In this document: piece by piece, positions 40,538-50,579 of the stretch | Position numbering within the stretch: position 1 is the first letter of the stretch | Layout of the letters: each line of letters begins with the position of its first letter | Assembly: GCA_022014175.1 (NCBI GenBank) | Contig: JAKLLR010000003.1 | Span: 1-50,579 of the forward strand | DNA: 50,579 nt | Source: Gammaproteobacteria bacterium | GTDB taxonomy: Bacteria > Pseudomonadota > Gammaproteobacteria > Immundisolibacterales > JAKLLR01 | Direction: 5' to 3' | Notes under the pieces: generated by a model | Database searches by the model: none | What the model was told of the DNA's origin: nothing | Seen by the model: only the letters and a program-made list of their open reading frames with translations | Program-made: the position numbers and the translations under genes

Positions 40538-41245
40538 TCAGGCGCTGGCGCCTTGCGCCAGCGCCACCAGGGCCTGACGGGCCTCTGCCAGAGTGGTCAC
40601 CGGCTGCTCAAACGGCACCCGCAGCAGGACCTCATCGGCGAGCAGGTCAAATCCGTCGGGATCCACACCCACCATCTGCACCTCGGCTGGAGTGATCTCA
40701 GCGAAGATCTGACAGTAGTGACTTAACGCAGCCTGATGATCACTGTTCATGTGCTCAAGAATCCCGGCTTCAGACTCAGCCAGGGGATTAAGCAGCGCGA
40801 GTTGATCCGCCTCGATCCAGTGAATATCGCCGAATCCACCGATGTATCGGTGCTTCACCGGGACCAGTCCGTAATAGGAAAAATCGTGGGTTTGGTGATA
40901 CTCACCACTGTCCGGGAAAAACCGCAAATAGCGGCTATGGGCCCGCTCCGCATCCGCCCCCGACAGACGCCTGGCATCCGCCAGCCACGTCAGCCGTGAG
41001 CCCGCCTGGGGGTCGCCGGCGGCGGCATCAATTATGGTCAGTGAACAGCGACCATCTGCTGCCAGATTACGGGTGTGCTGGGCCAGGGTGCTGATTAAAA
41101 TAATCAGATAACCCTCAGCATCAATCACATAGGGCGTGACGGAACCAAACGGATAACCGGGAACTGCGAGCGAGGTGGTGGCCAACACGCCAAATCTCTG
41201 GCTTCGCACAAATGCCCGAACGGGCAGAAAATCATGGCTGTTCAA
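40538..41245 (-). CDS. HugZ-family heme-utilisation / pyridoxamine-oxidase-fold protein
   Basis: 235 residues. The N-terminal split-barrel FMN-binding fold (about 8-140) has RSQRFGVLATTSLAVPGYPF and GRCSLTIIDAAAGDPQAG. The C-terminal DUF2470 domain (about 150-230) begins at ESEAGILEHMNSDHQAALSH. In Campylobacter and Helicobacter HugZ degrades heme; other members have unknown substrates, so heme oxygenase activity is a family inference. It is convergent with the peroxiredoxin gene. Confidence 0.87.
   Translation of the reverse strand: MNSHDFLPVRAFVRSQRFGVLATTSLAVPGYPFGSVTPYVIDAEGYLIILISTLAQHTRNLAADGRCSLTIIDAAAGDPQAGSRLTWLADARRLSGADAERAHSRYLRFFPDSGEYHQTHDFSYYGLVPVKHRYIGGFGDIHWIEADQLALLNPLAESEAGILEHMNSDHQAALSHYCQIFAEITPAEVQMVGVDPDGFDLLADEVLLRVPFEQPVTTLAEARQALVALAQGASA
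40541..40565. terminator. Shared hairpin between prx and hugZ-like gene
   Basis: GGCGCTGGCGC-CTT-GCGCCAGCGCC is a perfect 11-bp stem. It lies 13 bases after the peroxiredoxin stop and also encodes the last residues of the HugZ-like protein. The site is convergent and could end transcription from both sides; no U-run is present on either strand. Confidence 0.5.
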
Positions 41246-41352
41246 TCGGCTGCTTCCCGGGGAAATCGGGCTTTATTTTCTCACAGCGGCGAGTTCCCGG
41301 GCAGATCAATCGTGCAGCCGGCCGTCGCCATTTTTCTGCAACCTGTTTTGCC

Positions 41353-41358
41353 TATAAT
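41353..41358 (+). promoter_or_regulatory. -10 element for class I aldolase gene
   Basis: A perfect TATAAT lies 40 bases before the fba start. The best -35 at 16-17 bases is a weak TTTTTC/ATTTTT tract (41330-41336), so the promoter may need an activator. This is the only promoter signal seen in the 152-base divergent gap with the HugZ-like gene. Confidence 0.5.
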
Positions 41359-41397
41359 AGGGAGATTCCGATCCCCGCTGACTGAACAGGTAGCTCT

Positions 41398-42420
41398 ATG
41401 TATTCCGACACCCTGAACAACACCGTTGCCGCCATGACCGCTCCCGGCAAAGGTCTGCTCGCCGCCGATGAAAGCACCAACACTATCAAAAAGCGGTTCG
41501 ATACCATTACTCTGGAATCCACCGAAGAGAGTCGCCGGGACTATCGCGAGATGCTCTTCACCACGCCACAGATCAGCGATTACATCAGCGGTGTGATTCT
41601 GTTCGAAGAGACATTGAGCCAGGTCGCCCGCAGCGGTCAGCCTCTGGCTGAACTGCTCATAGCGCAGGGGATTCTGCCGGGCATCAAAGTCGACAAGGGC
41701 CTCATCCCCCTGAATCCGGGATCAGCTGAAAAATGCACCCAGGGGCTTGATGGCCTAGGACAGAAGCTACAGCAAGCTCGAGAACTGGGGGCCAGGTTCG
41801 CCAAGTGGCGCGGGGTCTACAGCATCGCCCACACCCTGCCCAGCCGTCAGAGCATCCACGTCAATGCGGAAGGGCTGGCCCGTTATGCGGCGATCTGCCA
41901 ATCGGAAGGCATCGTGCCGATCGTCGAGCCTGAAGTGCTGATGGACGGTGAACATGACATCCATCGCTGTGAGCGAGTTACCACTGAAGTGCTGGCTGCG
42001 GTATTCAATGCCCTGAGGACCCATGGCGTCACTCTTGAACAGATGATTCTGAAGCCGAACATGGTGCTGCCGGGGGCAGAGTGCACCGTTCAGGCGGGCC
42101 CACAAGAGGTCGCCGAGGCCACGGTTCGCACCTTCAAGAGAACCGTGCCGGCGGCAGTCCCGGGCATCATGTTTCTCTCTGGCGGGCAGTCGGAACAGGC
42201 GGCTTCAGCCAATCTGAATGCGATCAATGCACTCAACACCAGCAAACCCTGGGTGCTCAGCTACTCCTACGGTCGTGCGCTGCAGGCCCCTGCCCTGCAA
42301 ACCTGGGGTGGGCGTGATGAAAATGTCACCGCCGCCCAGACCGCGCTGGCTAAACGGGCTCGACTCAATAGTGCCGCTGCGGTCGGCGGTTACCGGGCAG
42401 AGATGGAACAGGTCGCCTGA
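41398..42420 (+). CDS. Fructose-bisphosphate aldolase class I
   Basis: 340 residues of the Schiff-base (class I) aldolase family resembling animal and plant enzymes rather than zinc-dependent class II. Signatures are TAPGKGLLAADESTNTIKKR (near 14-33), SDYISGVILFEETL, ILPGIKVDKGL (substrate Lys near 101), FAKWRGVYSI, VPIVEPEVLMDGEHDI and LKPNMVLPGAE, with the Schiff-base Lys in LKPNMV. It cleaves fructose-1,6-bisphosphate in glycolysis or joins trioses in gluconeogenesis and the Calvin cycle. It stands as a single-gene unit. Confidence 0.96.
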   Translation: MYSDTLNNTVAAMTAPGKGLLAADESTNTIKKRFDTITLESTEESRRDYREMLFTTPQISDYISGVILFEETLSQVARSGQPLAELLIAQGILPGIKVDKGLIPLNPGSAEKCTQGLDGLGQKLQQARELGARFAKWRGVYSIAHTLPSRQSIHVNAEGLARYAAICQSEGIVPIVEPEVLMDGEHDIHRCERVTTEVLAAVFNALRTHGVTLEQMILKPNMVLPGAECTVQAGPQEVAEATVRTFKRTVPAAVPGIMFLSGGQSEQAASANLNAINALNTSKPWVLSYSYGRALQAPALQTWGGRDENVTAAQTALAKRARLNSAAAVGGYRAEMEQVA

Positions 42421-42570
42421 GCCCGCCCATCTGCCGATCCGCCTGGACGACTACATCGGCGACCGGTCACGCCAAACCAGCTGGCGGCGCCTCAGCAGCG
42501 CCGACCATGTGACTGGATCCGACACAGACTGGAGGGGCCGTAATCCCGACCCTCGCCACACACACCACTG

Positions 42571-43290
42571 TCAGGATGCGCCGTAACCCCCGTCGACCGA
42601 CCATACGGCGCCGGTGACGTAGCTGTTTTCGATCTGGCCCAGGATGGTTTGTGCCACCTCGGCCGCCAACCCCATGCGCGGAATCAGCAGCTGCTTCATG
42701 GCATGCTCCATGAACAGATCCATCGCCGGGGAGCTGCCCATTTTCTCTCCCATGGGGGTATCAATCGGCCCCGGAGCCACCGCATTAACCCGGATACCCC
42801 GAGGAGCCAGCTCCACCGCCATACCCTTGGTCAGTGCGCTCAACCCCCCTTTGGTGGCCTGATAGACACACATACCCGGCGAACCCTTGGTCGCCACCAC
42901 CGATGAGACATGGACGATCACTCCAGCCTTCTGTTCCAGCGCCGGTAGCAGGGCCTGGGTCAGAAACAGCGGCCCCCGCAGATTGGTCTCAATCATGCTG
43001 GTGAACGCCTCGTCATCCACCTCATCCAGAGTCTGCACCACCGCCATGCCGGCGTTATTCACCAGCACATCCAGACCACTCTCGCCATAACGAGCACCGA
43101 GGGCTTTGATATCAGCCAGACTACGCATATCAGCCACGGCGTAGTCCACCCCAAGCGACTCCGCGGCCTGAGCCATCCTGTCACGGTTGCGGCCAGCAAT
43201 GCAGACCTCATAGCCCCGCGCTTTCAGCAGTTCCGCCGCAGCGTAACCAATCCCTGAATTGCCACCCGTCAATAACGCAGTTTTTGCCAT
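42571..43290 (-). CDS. Short-chain dehydrogenase/reductase
   Basis: 239 residues of the classical SDR family. The NAD(P) motif TGGNSGIGYAAAELLKARG is near 8-26, NNAG near 87-90, the catalytic Ser in HVSSVVATKGSPGM, and YQATKGG gives the Tyr-x3-Lys pair. The Arg in CIAGRNRDRMAQAAES suggests NADP preference. The substrate is unknown. It follows ppnN by 24 bases on the same strand. The fba-to-SDR gap has a GGCGC-CTCAGCA-GCGCC hairpin near 42486. Confidence 0.93.
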   Translation of the reverse strand: MAKTALLTGGNSGIGYAAAELLKARGYEVCIAGRNRDRMAQAAESLGVDYAVADMRSLADIKALGARYGESGLDVLVNNAGMAVVQTLDEVDDEAFTSMIETNLRGPLFLTQALLPALEQKAGVIVHVSSVVATKGSPGMCVYQATKGGLSALTKGMAVELAPRGIRVNAVAPGPIDTPMGEKMGSSPAMDLFMEHAMKQLLIPRMGLAAEVAQTILGQIENSYVTGAVWSVDGGYGAS

Positions 43291-43314
43291 CTTCTCACCC
43301 CCGATTACAATTTT

Positions 43315-44733
43315 TCAGTCCGAGCTCCACGCCTCAGCACCCGGCTGTCTGTCCAGGATACGATAGCAGGGCTGATAGCTTTCTGCTGCCAGTTTCATCC
43401 GCCCCTGCTCTACAAACATGCGTAGCAGCCGGTCCAGCGGTGCCATCAGCGCAGGATCGCCCCGCAGGACAAACGGCCCCTGGGCTTCAACCGCCCGAAT
43501 CCCCTGCTCTTTCACATTGCCGGCCACGATACCGGAGAAGGCCCGCCTGAGATCGGCAACCCGTTTGTGTGACGGCTGGGAAGTGCTCAGATCCAGCGCA
43601 GCCATGGCCTCGTGAGTCGGCGAAAACGGCTGCTGCAACGCCGGATCAAGGGCCAGGGACCAGTTGTAGTAAAACGCATCCCGCCGCTGTCGACGCCAGA
43701 CCTCGACCTGTTGCAGGGACTCTTTCACCGCATGGGCCACCGCCACCGAATCATCAATAATCACCCGGTAGCAGGCCCGGGCTTCAGAACCCAAGGCTGA
43801 TTCGATAAAGCCGTCTACCTCCCGGAAATACGCCTCACAGCAAGCAGGGCCAGTGAGTATCAGCGGCAGTGGCATCCCCATCCCCCGGTTATCCGGATGC
43901 AACAACACCCCCAGAGCGAACAGAATCTCCTCAAGGGTGCCGACCCCTCCCGGAAAGACCACCAGAGCGTGGCCCAATCGGATGAATGCCTCCAGCCGTT
44001 TCTCGATATCCGGCATGATCACCAGCTCATTAACGATCGGATTCGGTGGCTCGGCAACGATAATGCCAGGCTCAGTAATACCGAGATAGCGGCCACCCGA
44101 GACCCGCTGCTTGGCGTGCCCCACTGCGGCCCCCTTCATTGGCCCTTTCATGGCACCAGGGCCACAGCCGGTGCAGATATTCAGGCCCCGTAAACCGAGC
44201 TGATACCCAACCTCCTTGGTGTAGCTGTATTCGCTGTCACTGATCGCATGACCGCCCCAACAGACCACCATATCCGGCGCTTCGCCCCGCCGCAGCAGAT
44301 GAGCGTTGCGGGCAATCTGAAAAATCACGTCGGTGATACCCGCCGGATCCCCCAGATCAAACCCTGGGCTACCGATGATCTCGTTCTGCACGTAGGCAAC
44401 GTCTCTCAGCACCGCAAACAGGTGTTCACGAATGCCCTGAATCATCTCGCCGTCCACGAAAGCCGCAGCGGGCGCATTGCGTAGATGGAGCCGAATACCC
44501 CGCTCCTCCTGCACCACCTCCAGCTCGAAATCCTCAAACTGCTCCATGATCTGCTTGGCGTCATCCAGCTCGCTACCGCAGTTCAATACCGCCAGAGCGC
44601 AACCCCGCACCAGCCCATACAATCCACCCTGACTGCTGCGCCTCAGCGCCGCCACTTCCAGCCGTGAGAGCACATCCAGACTACCCGCAGGGGTCACCCA
44701 GACTCCATCCACCTTGCCATTCTGCTGAAGCAT
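43315..44733 (-). CDS. ppnN: Nucleotide 5'-monophosphate nucleosidase PpnN (YgdH)
   Basis: 472 residues (E. coli PpnN 454). It breaks purine and pyrimidine NMPs to base and ribose-5-phosphate, and in E. coli is stimulated by (p)ppGpp. The central LOG-type Rossmann domain has GCGPGAMKGPMKGAAVGHAK (near 193-212) and VFPGGVGTLEEILFALGVLL (PGGxGTxxE, near 259-278). N- and C-terminal extensions typical of PpnN (DUF4478 and DUF3412) flank it. It is divergent from the NYN gene with a 158-base gap. Confidence 0.94.
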   Translation of the reverse strand: MLQQNGKVDGVWVTPAGSLDVLSRLEVAALRRSSQGGLYGLVRGCALAVLNCGSELDDAKQIMEQFEDFELEVVQEERGIRLHLRNAPAAAFVDGEMIQGIREHLFAVLRDVAYVQNEIIGSPGFDLGDPAGITDVIFQIARNAHLLRRGEAPDMVVCWGGHAISDSEYSYTKEVGYQLGLRGLNICTGCGPGAMKGPMKGAAVGHAKQRVSGGRYLGITEPGIIVAEPPNPIVNELVIMPDIEKRLEAFIRLGHALVVFPGGVGTLEEILFALGVLLHPDNRGMGMPLPLILTGPACCEAYFREVDGFIESALGSEARACYRVIIDDSVAVAHAVKESLQQVEVWRRQRRDAFYYNWSLALDPALQQPFSPTHEAMAALDLSTSQPSHKRVADLRRAFSGIVAGNVKEQGIRAVEAQGPFVLRGDPALMAPLDRLLRMFVEQGRMKLAAESYQPCYRILDRQPGAEAWSSD

Positions 44734-44891
44734 AACTGCTGCCTTGTTATTTTCGTCTGTTTACCCACAGCCGCACCGCTGCCGGTCCAGCCCCAGTTCT
44801 ACCCCGAATTCATCACCCGGGTTCAATTTGTCATACACTCCGGCTCAGGTGCCAAACGGCAAACCACAAAAACTGGAGCAGCCTTGAGATT

Positions 44892-45719
44892 ATGAGCGAA
44901 CCCACCGAAACCCACAGCATGGCGGTCTACTGCGACTTCGAGAATATCGCACTGGGGGTCAAGGATGAGAAATACGCCGCGTTTGATATTCAGCGGGTGC
45001 TCGAACGGCTGCTGCTGAAAGGCAATATCGTAGTGAAAAAAGCCTATTGCGACTGGGACCGTTACAAAGCCTTCAAATCACCGATGCACGAGGCCGCATT
45101 TGAGCTGATCGAGATCCCCCACGTCCGCCAGTCCGGCAAGAATTCAGCGGATATCCGGATGGTGGTTGATGCTCTCGACCTCTGTTACACCAAAGCCCAT
45201 GTAGATACCTTTGTCATCGTCAGCGGCGATTCCGATTTCTCACCGCTGGTGAGCAAGCTGCGGGAGAACAACAAGGTTGTGATCGGCGTCGGGGTCAGGA
45301 ACTCCACCTCCGATCTGCTGATGGCCAGCTGTGACGAATTCATTCTCTACGACGATCTGGTGCGGGAGGAGGAGAAGCGCCAGACAAAAGTCCGCAAACC
45401 CGCCGCCAAAAGCAGTCCCAAAACTGCCCAAAAAATCCAAAAACCAGAGTCCAGTGAAACTGACAAGCAACAGGCCGCCCTGGATCTGGTGATGGCCACC
45501 GTTGAGGACCTGTTCAGCGAGCGAGGGGCGGAGGAGAAGGTCTGGGGCTCCATGGTCAAACAGACCCTGAAACGGCGTAAACCCAGCTTTAACGAGAGCT
45601 ACCACGGCTTCCGCACCTTCGGCCGGCTGCTGGAAGCGGCTCAGGAGCGGGGCCTGCTTACCCTGGAACTGGATGAAAAATCCGGCGGTTACATCGTCAG
45701 GAGTGTCAGCCCGGACTAA
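44892..45719 (+). CDS. NYN-domain putative RNase with C-terminal OST-HTH/LOTUS domain
   Basis: 275 residues. The N-terminal LabA-like NYN (PIN-fold) domain, about 10-150, has the acidic residues of the metal site in AVYCDFENIALGVKD, KNSADIRMVVDALDL and VIVSGDSDFSPLV. A basic Lys/Pro linker (about 157-192) leads to an OST-HTH/LOTUS winged helix (about 200-272, ending GLLTLELDEKSGGYIVRSV). The pairing of a nuclease with an RNA-binding helix recalls eukaryotic MARF1; in bacteria the target is unknown. A hairpin follows at 45723. Confidence 0.93.
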   Translation: MSEPTETHSMAVYCDFENIALGVKDEKYAAFDIQRVLERLLLKGNIVVKKAYCDWDRYKAFKSPMHEAAFELIEIPHVRQSGKNSADIRMVVDALDLCYTKAHVDTFVIVSGDSDFSPLVSKLRENNKVVIGVGVRNSTSDLLMASCDEFILYDDLVREEEKRQTKVRKPAAKSSPKTAQKIQKPESSETDKQQAALDLVMATVEDLFSERGAEEKVWGSMVKQTLKRRKPSFNESYHGFRTFGRLLEAAQERGLLTLELDEKSGGYIVRSVSPD

Positions 45720-45722
45720 CAC

Positions 45723-45771
45723 CGGACACTCGAGTCCGCCGTACCGGCGAGATCGATCAACCGGGTGTCCG
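45723..45771. terminator. Nested hairpins between convergent genes
   Basis: Outer arms CGGACAC (45723-45729) and GTGTCCG (45765-45771) enclose a smaller CGCCG-TAC-CGGCG hairpin. The structure fills the 65-base gap between the NYN gene and the convergent unknown gene and may end both transcripts. There is no clear U-run. Confidence 0.4.
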
Positions 45772-45784
45772 ATGCCACTCAAAA

Positions 45785-46174
45785 TCAGGGCAGCTGCAGA
45801 CCACCAAATCCGCCACCACCCTGGCCCTGGCCACCCGCCCCTGGCACCACAATCGATGATGCGGACTGACGCCGCAGCTCCTCCAGCTCCTTGGCCGCCT
45901 GCTCGACCGCAATCTCAGCTGCGGCCGCAAAACTCTCTGCGGCCTCAGCCAGAGTCTCCCCCTCCAGCGGAAAGCTGAGAGGCAACGCCCCCATCTGGGT
46001 CATGATCTGCGCCTGGCCCACATGCTCAACAGGCCGACTGGGATCCGGATTGCCCTCACCATCAACCGGCGTCAGGCGACGAATCGTACCGACCCGGCGG
46101 TCGGTGAAGGTCTCCTCCAGATAGAGGTCATCCGCAATCATCGCCATATCAGTGGCGGAGTTTTGATTCGACAT
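45785..46174 (-). CDS. Conserved hypothetical protein with helical core and Gly-rich tail
   Basis: 129 residues, family not recognised. The first half contains DLYLEETFTDRRVGTIRRLT, a DxxxEExxTDRRVGxIRxLTPV pattern that looks folded. An Ala/Glu-rich helix follows (about 74-105, LAEAAESFAAAAEIAVEQAA), then a flexible Gly/Gln tail GAGGQGQGGGGFGGLQLP. No signal peptide or membrane segment. It follows the LpxR-like gene by 88 bases on the same strand. Confidence 0.75.
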   Translation of the reverse strand: MSNQNSATDMAMIADDLYLEETFTDRRVGTIRRLTPVDGEGNPDPSRPVEHVGQAQIMTQMGALPLSFPLEGETLAEAAESFAAAAEIAVEQAAKELEELRRQSASSIVVPGAGGQGQGGGGFGGLQLP

Positions 46175-46262
46175 CGTGCTGTTCCCTGCTAATCAAAGTT
46201 TCAGTTTGGGCGCTATTATCGGGCACCAGACTGAATTCAGCCAAGGGGTCAGGATCTCGGCC

Positions 46263-47273
46263 CTAACGAAACCTCAGTGAGACCGTCACCGCACCAAACT
46301 GATCGTAGTTCTGCTGCCCGTCGAACTCCCGGGAGCGAAAAATATGGGTATAGGCGAGCCGGACCTCCCGCCAGATAATCGCGGCACCCAACTGGAAATC
46401 CCCCACCAGTGGTTTACGCTTCACATGGTGGCTGCTTTGAAAGGTGTTGCCATCGAGAAAGAGGTTGCGGGCGACAAACCGGCCCTCAAAACCCGCAAAC
46501 AGGTAGCCGCCAAGCCCCCGGGTTGGATGAAAAAAATCCGACCCCGGCAGGCTCGGTCGAATTCGGGGTGGACCATAATCCGCCGGCAGGTCAAAACCGA
46601 TCCGACCCGTCATCCCAAGCGAAAGATGGGTAAATATATTACCCAGGCTGCCCCCCACATGAGGGGTGAAATCGGTGGCTAAACCGTCACCACCCAACAC
46701 CAGCAGACTGCGCCACTTGCGCTCGTAAGTGAGCACAATACCTGGCTCGTTGGCCAGCTGGTTATCCCAGCCTTTCGGGTCATCCGCATCGACGATGTCA
46801 TGCACGATCCGCTGACTATGCCGGGCAAGGGCCGCAGGACCCACCATCCCAAGAGTCAACTCCAAGTTGTCCAAACGGGTGCCGGTATCTGAAATCACGC
46901 CGACGGAGCCATACAGCCAGCCCGCATAGGGGCGGTCATCGGCGATCAGTTCAGGCCGGGTGATGTCATCCGGGGTGAAAATATTCTGACCAAACACAAA
47001 ACTGAAACGGTTCACTCCACCTTCAGCAAACAGGGGCATCCGATCGGACCAACGGGCCATCCAGGGTGGCAGATCTCGCTCTGGAGAGAGCCACGAAAGC
47101 CGGGTGCCATGGGTGTAGTGGCTGTCCACATCCGCAAACAGGTCATTCTCGACAGCGAGACTGAAAACGCCCTTATCGTCCCGACCCGCATCCGCCTGGA
47201 CCGGAGTCACCGCAAAAACCGCAAGCAGCAGACAGCCGAAAAAAGACCCATCCCGCAGATAATTCACAGCCAT
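46263..47273 (-). CDS. LpxR-like lipid A deacylase family (DUF2219) outer-membrane protein
   Basis: 336 residues. A signal peptide (FFGCLLLAVFAVTPVQADA) leads to a beta-barrel. Family signatures are FSLAVENDLFADVDSHYTHG (near 36-55), DDRPYAGWLYGSVG (near 122-135) and the DPKGWDNQLANEPGIVLTYE block (near 190-209); the chain ends in aromatic VSLRFR as expected for barrel assembly. LpxR removes the 3' acyloxyacyl chain from lipid A in Salmonella, and many DUF2219 members are untested. The start lies 3 bases after the copA stop, so it is probably translated with it. Confidence 0.86.
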   Translation of the reverse strand: MAVNYLRDGSFFGCLLLAVFAVTPVQADAGRDDKGVFSLAVENDLFADVDSHYTHGTRLSWLSPERDLPPWMARWSDRMPLFAEGGVNRFSFVFGQNIFTPDDITRPELIADDRPYAGWLYGSVGVISDTGTRLDNLELTLGMVGPAALARHSQRIVHDIVDADDPKGWDNQLANEPGIVLTYERKWRSLLVLGGDGLATDFTPHVGGSLGNIFTHLSLGMTGRIGFDLPADYGPPRIRPSLPGSDFFHPTRGLGGYLFAGFEGRFVARNLFLDGNTFQSSHHVKRKPLVGDFQLGAAIIWREVRLAYTHIFRSREFDGQQNYDQFGAVTVSLRFR

Positions 47274-47276
47274 GGT

Positions 47277-49700
<2,424 letters not shown>

Positions 49701-49806
49701 AACAACAACTCCCGCGGCCCGTTGGTTTTCCGATGATTGACCCATTATGACCCGAGCAAGAAGTGGCAGCGAATAGATCCCGTCCGCCAGCCGAGACCGA
49801 CCACTC

Positions 49807-49848
49807 ATGGCTCCGAGCCATAACTGACTTTTTATTGATAAGGGTCAT
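49807..49848. promoter_or_regulatory. Inverted repeat and FNR-like box between copA and Rieske gene
   Basis: ATGGCT-CCG-AGCCAT (49807-49821) is a perfect 6-base inverted repeat. Downstream, TTGAT-AAGG-GTCAT (49835-49848) matches an FNR/Anr half-site pair with one mismatch. A GTGCCGGCAC palindrome lies at 49905-49914. No CueR-type operator was found. Which gene these serve cannot be told from the sequence. Confidence 0.35.
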
Positions 49849-49942
49849 ATTCAGAACACCCGTAAACAAATCAAGATGCACGCAACCTTGGCGCCGGACA
49901 GAGAGTGCCGGCACCATTCCAGCAGTCAGGAGAGCAGATATT

Positions 49943-50579
49943 ATGAACAAACCACAAAATGTGTCTTTTCCGTTTAGCCCCGGCCACAACATGAAGCTCG
50001 GGAGCGGCGCTCCGGAGGGGACCGATCCGATTTCCGCTGAAGCGGTGACGTCACCGGAGATCTTCGAGCAGGAGAAAGAGAAGATCTTCAAACGGGCCTG
50101 GCTGGAGGTGGCCCGGGTGGATGAGATTCTGGAGGTGGGTGACTACATCACCCGGGAGATGGCCGTTCTCAACACTAACATCATGATTGTCCGGGGCAAG
50201 GACAACGTCATTCGGGCCTTTCACAATATGTGTCCCCACCGGGGCATGGCTCTGGCTACAGAGCCATGCGGTTCTGCCAAAGGTTTTGCCTGCGAATTCC
50301 ACGGCTGGGCCTTTGGCCTGGATGGGGTGCTGAACTACGTACCGGCAGAGGAGTCCTTCACCAATCTGGATAAATCCAAACTGGGTCTTCGCCCCTTGGC
50401 TTGTGACAGCTGGAACGGCTTTATCTTCGTCCACTGGGAGACCGAGCCAGAACAGGGGTTGAAGGCGTTCCTTGGTGGCATGGGCGAGCAGATCGACGGC
50501 TTTCCGTTTGATCAGTGCACCAAGATCGCCCACTACAGCGCCACCGTAAAAGCCAACTGGAAGGTCTGCGTCGACGCTT
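49943..50579 (+). CDS. Rieske-type aromatic ring-hydroxylating oxygenase alpha subunit (3' end cut)
   Basis: The frame from ATG 49943, preceded by AGGAGAGCAG, runs open to the window edge (212 codons). The Rieske 2Fe-2S domain has CPHRGMALA (near 83-91) and CEFHGWAFGLDG (near 105-116), giving the C-x-H...C-x2-H ligand set. The mononuclear iron domain begins at about residue 200 (KANWKVCVDA) and is mostly missing. Such proteins insert oxygen into aromatic or related substrates with a reductase partner; the substrate cannot be inferred from this part. Confidence 0.92.
   Translation, partial: MNKPQNVSFPFSPGHNMKLGSGAPEGTDPISAEAVTSPEIFEQEKEKIFKRAWLEVARVDEILEVGDYITREMAVLNTNIMIVRGKDNVIRAFHNMCPHRGMALATEPCGSAKGFACEFHGWAFGLDGVLNYVPAEESFTNLDKSKLGLRPLACDSWNGFIFVHWETEPEQGLKAFLGGMGEQIDGFPFDQCTKIAHYSATVKANWKVCVDA

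Noticed and set aside
49905..49914. GTGCCGGCAC as a copper-sensor operator
   Set aside because: It does not match the CueR consensus and short GC palindromes are common in this DNA.

Overview
The window reads as a chromosomal segment of a GC-rich gammaproteobacterium. By gene content (hisZ, a DUF2232 membrane protein inside the rpsF-rpsR-rplI-dnaB operon, a COG4255 protein beside mutL and recJ) it suggests a Chromatiales-like or sulfur-oxidising lineage. That placement is an inference, because no species marker such as rRNA is present. Almost all of the DNA is housekeeping. No phage, insertion sequence, CRISPR array or integrase is visible.

Layout. 1-15054 is one long minus-strand block: dnaB (cut by the window edge), rplI, a DUF2232 protein, rpsR and rpsF, then rlmB and rnr, a plus-strand tRNA-Leu(CAG) with its own promoter, a low-GC methyltransferase gene, and purA, hisZ, a DUF2065 protein, hflC, hflK, hflX, hfq and miaA. 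After cinA (plus) come lysS, prfB (with its programmed +1 frameshift), recJ, a COG4255 gene, mutL, an AMIN/LysM amidase, tsaE and nnr (all minus), then queG (plus). Together this is the E. coli queG-nnr-tsaE-amiB-mutL-miaA-hfq-hflXKC-yjeT-purA-rnr-rlmB-rpsF-rpsR-rplI order, opened between mutL and miaA by a cinA/lysS/prfB/recJ/COG4255 block. From 28.6 kb the content is more varied: a SYLF lipoprotein-like gene, an RRM RNA-binding protein, the large B12-dependent fused mutase IcmF, a broken ComFB-like gene and a broken rnd. These are followed by an FKBP isomerase, dnaQ-rnhA-methyltransferase, mltD, a peroxiredoxin, a HugZ-like protein, class I aldolase, an SDR, ppnN, a NYN/OST-HTH protein, an unknown protein, an LpxR-like deacylase, a CopA-type ATPase and the start of a Rieske oxygenase.

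Main observation. Several genes that look full-length by homology carry single in-frame stops or lack a normal start. lysS has TAG at codon 42, rnd has TGA at codon 58, and a ComFB-like gene has TGA at codon 45, directly after its CxxC motif. hflX has no ATG/GTG/TTG at the expected place; it has either an ATT start behind a strong Shine-Dalgarno or a one-base frameshift in a G run. Other genes in the window end normally at TAG and TGA, and prfB is intact, so simple stop-codon reassignment is unlikely. The choices are real gene decay, suppression or reinitiation, or base-call errors, and lysS being normally essential makes that choice important.

Other points of interest are an S6 protein with a long Ala/Glu/Pro tail, a low-GC methyltransferase next to tRNA-Leu, and a possible plus-strand small RNA or structured leader between icmF and the RRM gene. 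CopA carries a YHS domain plus two CPxC/H-CGM heavy-metal modules and is followed after 3 bases by a predicted lipid A deacylase. I did not find a convincing new multi-gene system; the strongest anomaly is the cluster of interrupted genes.
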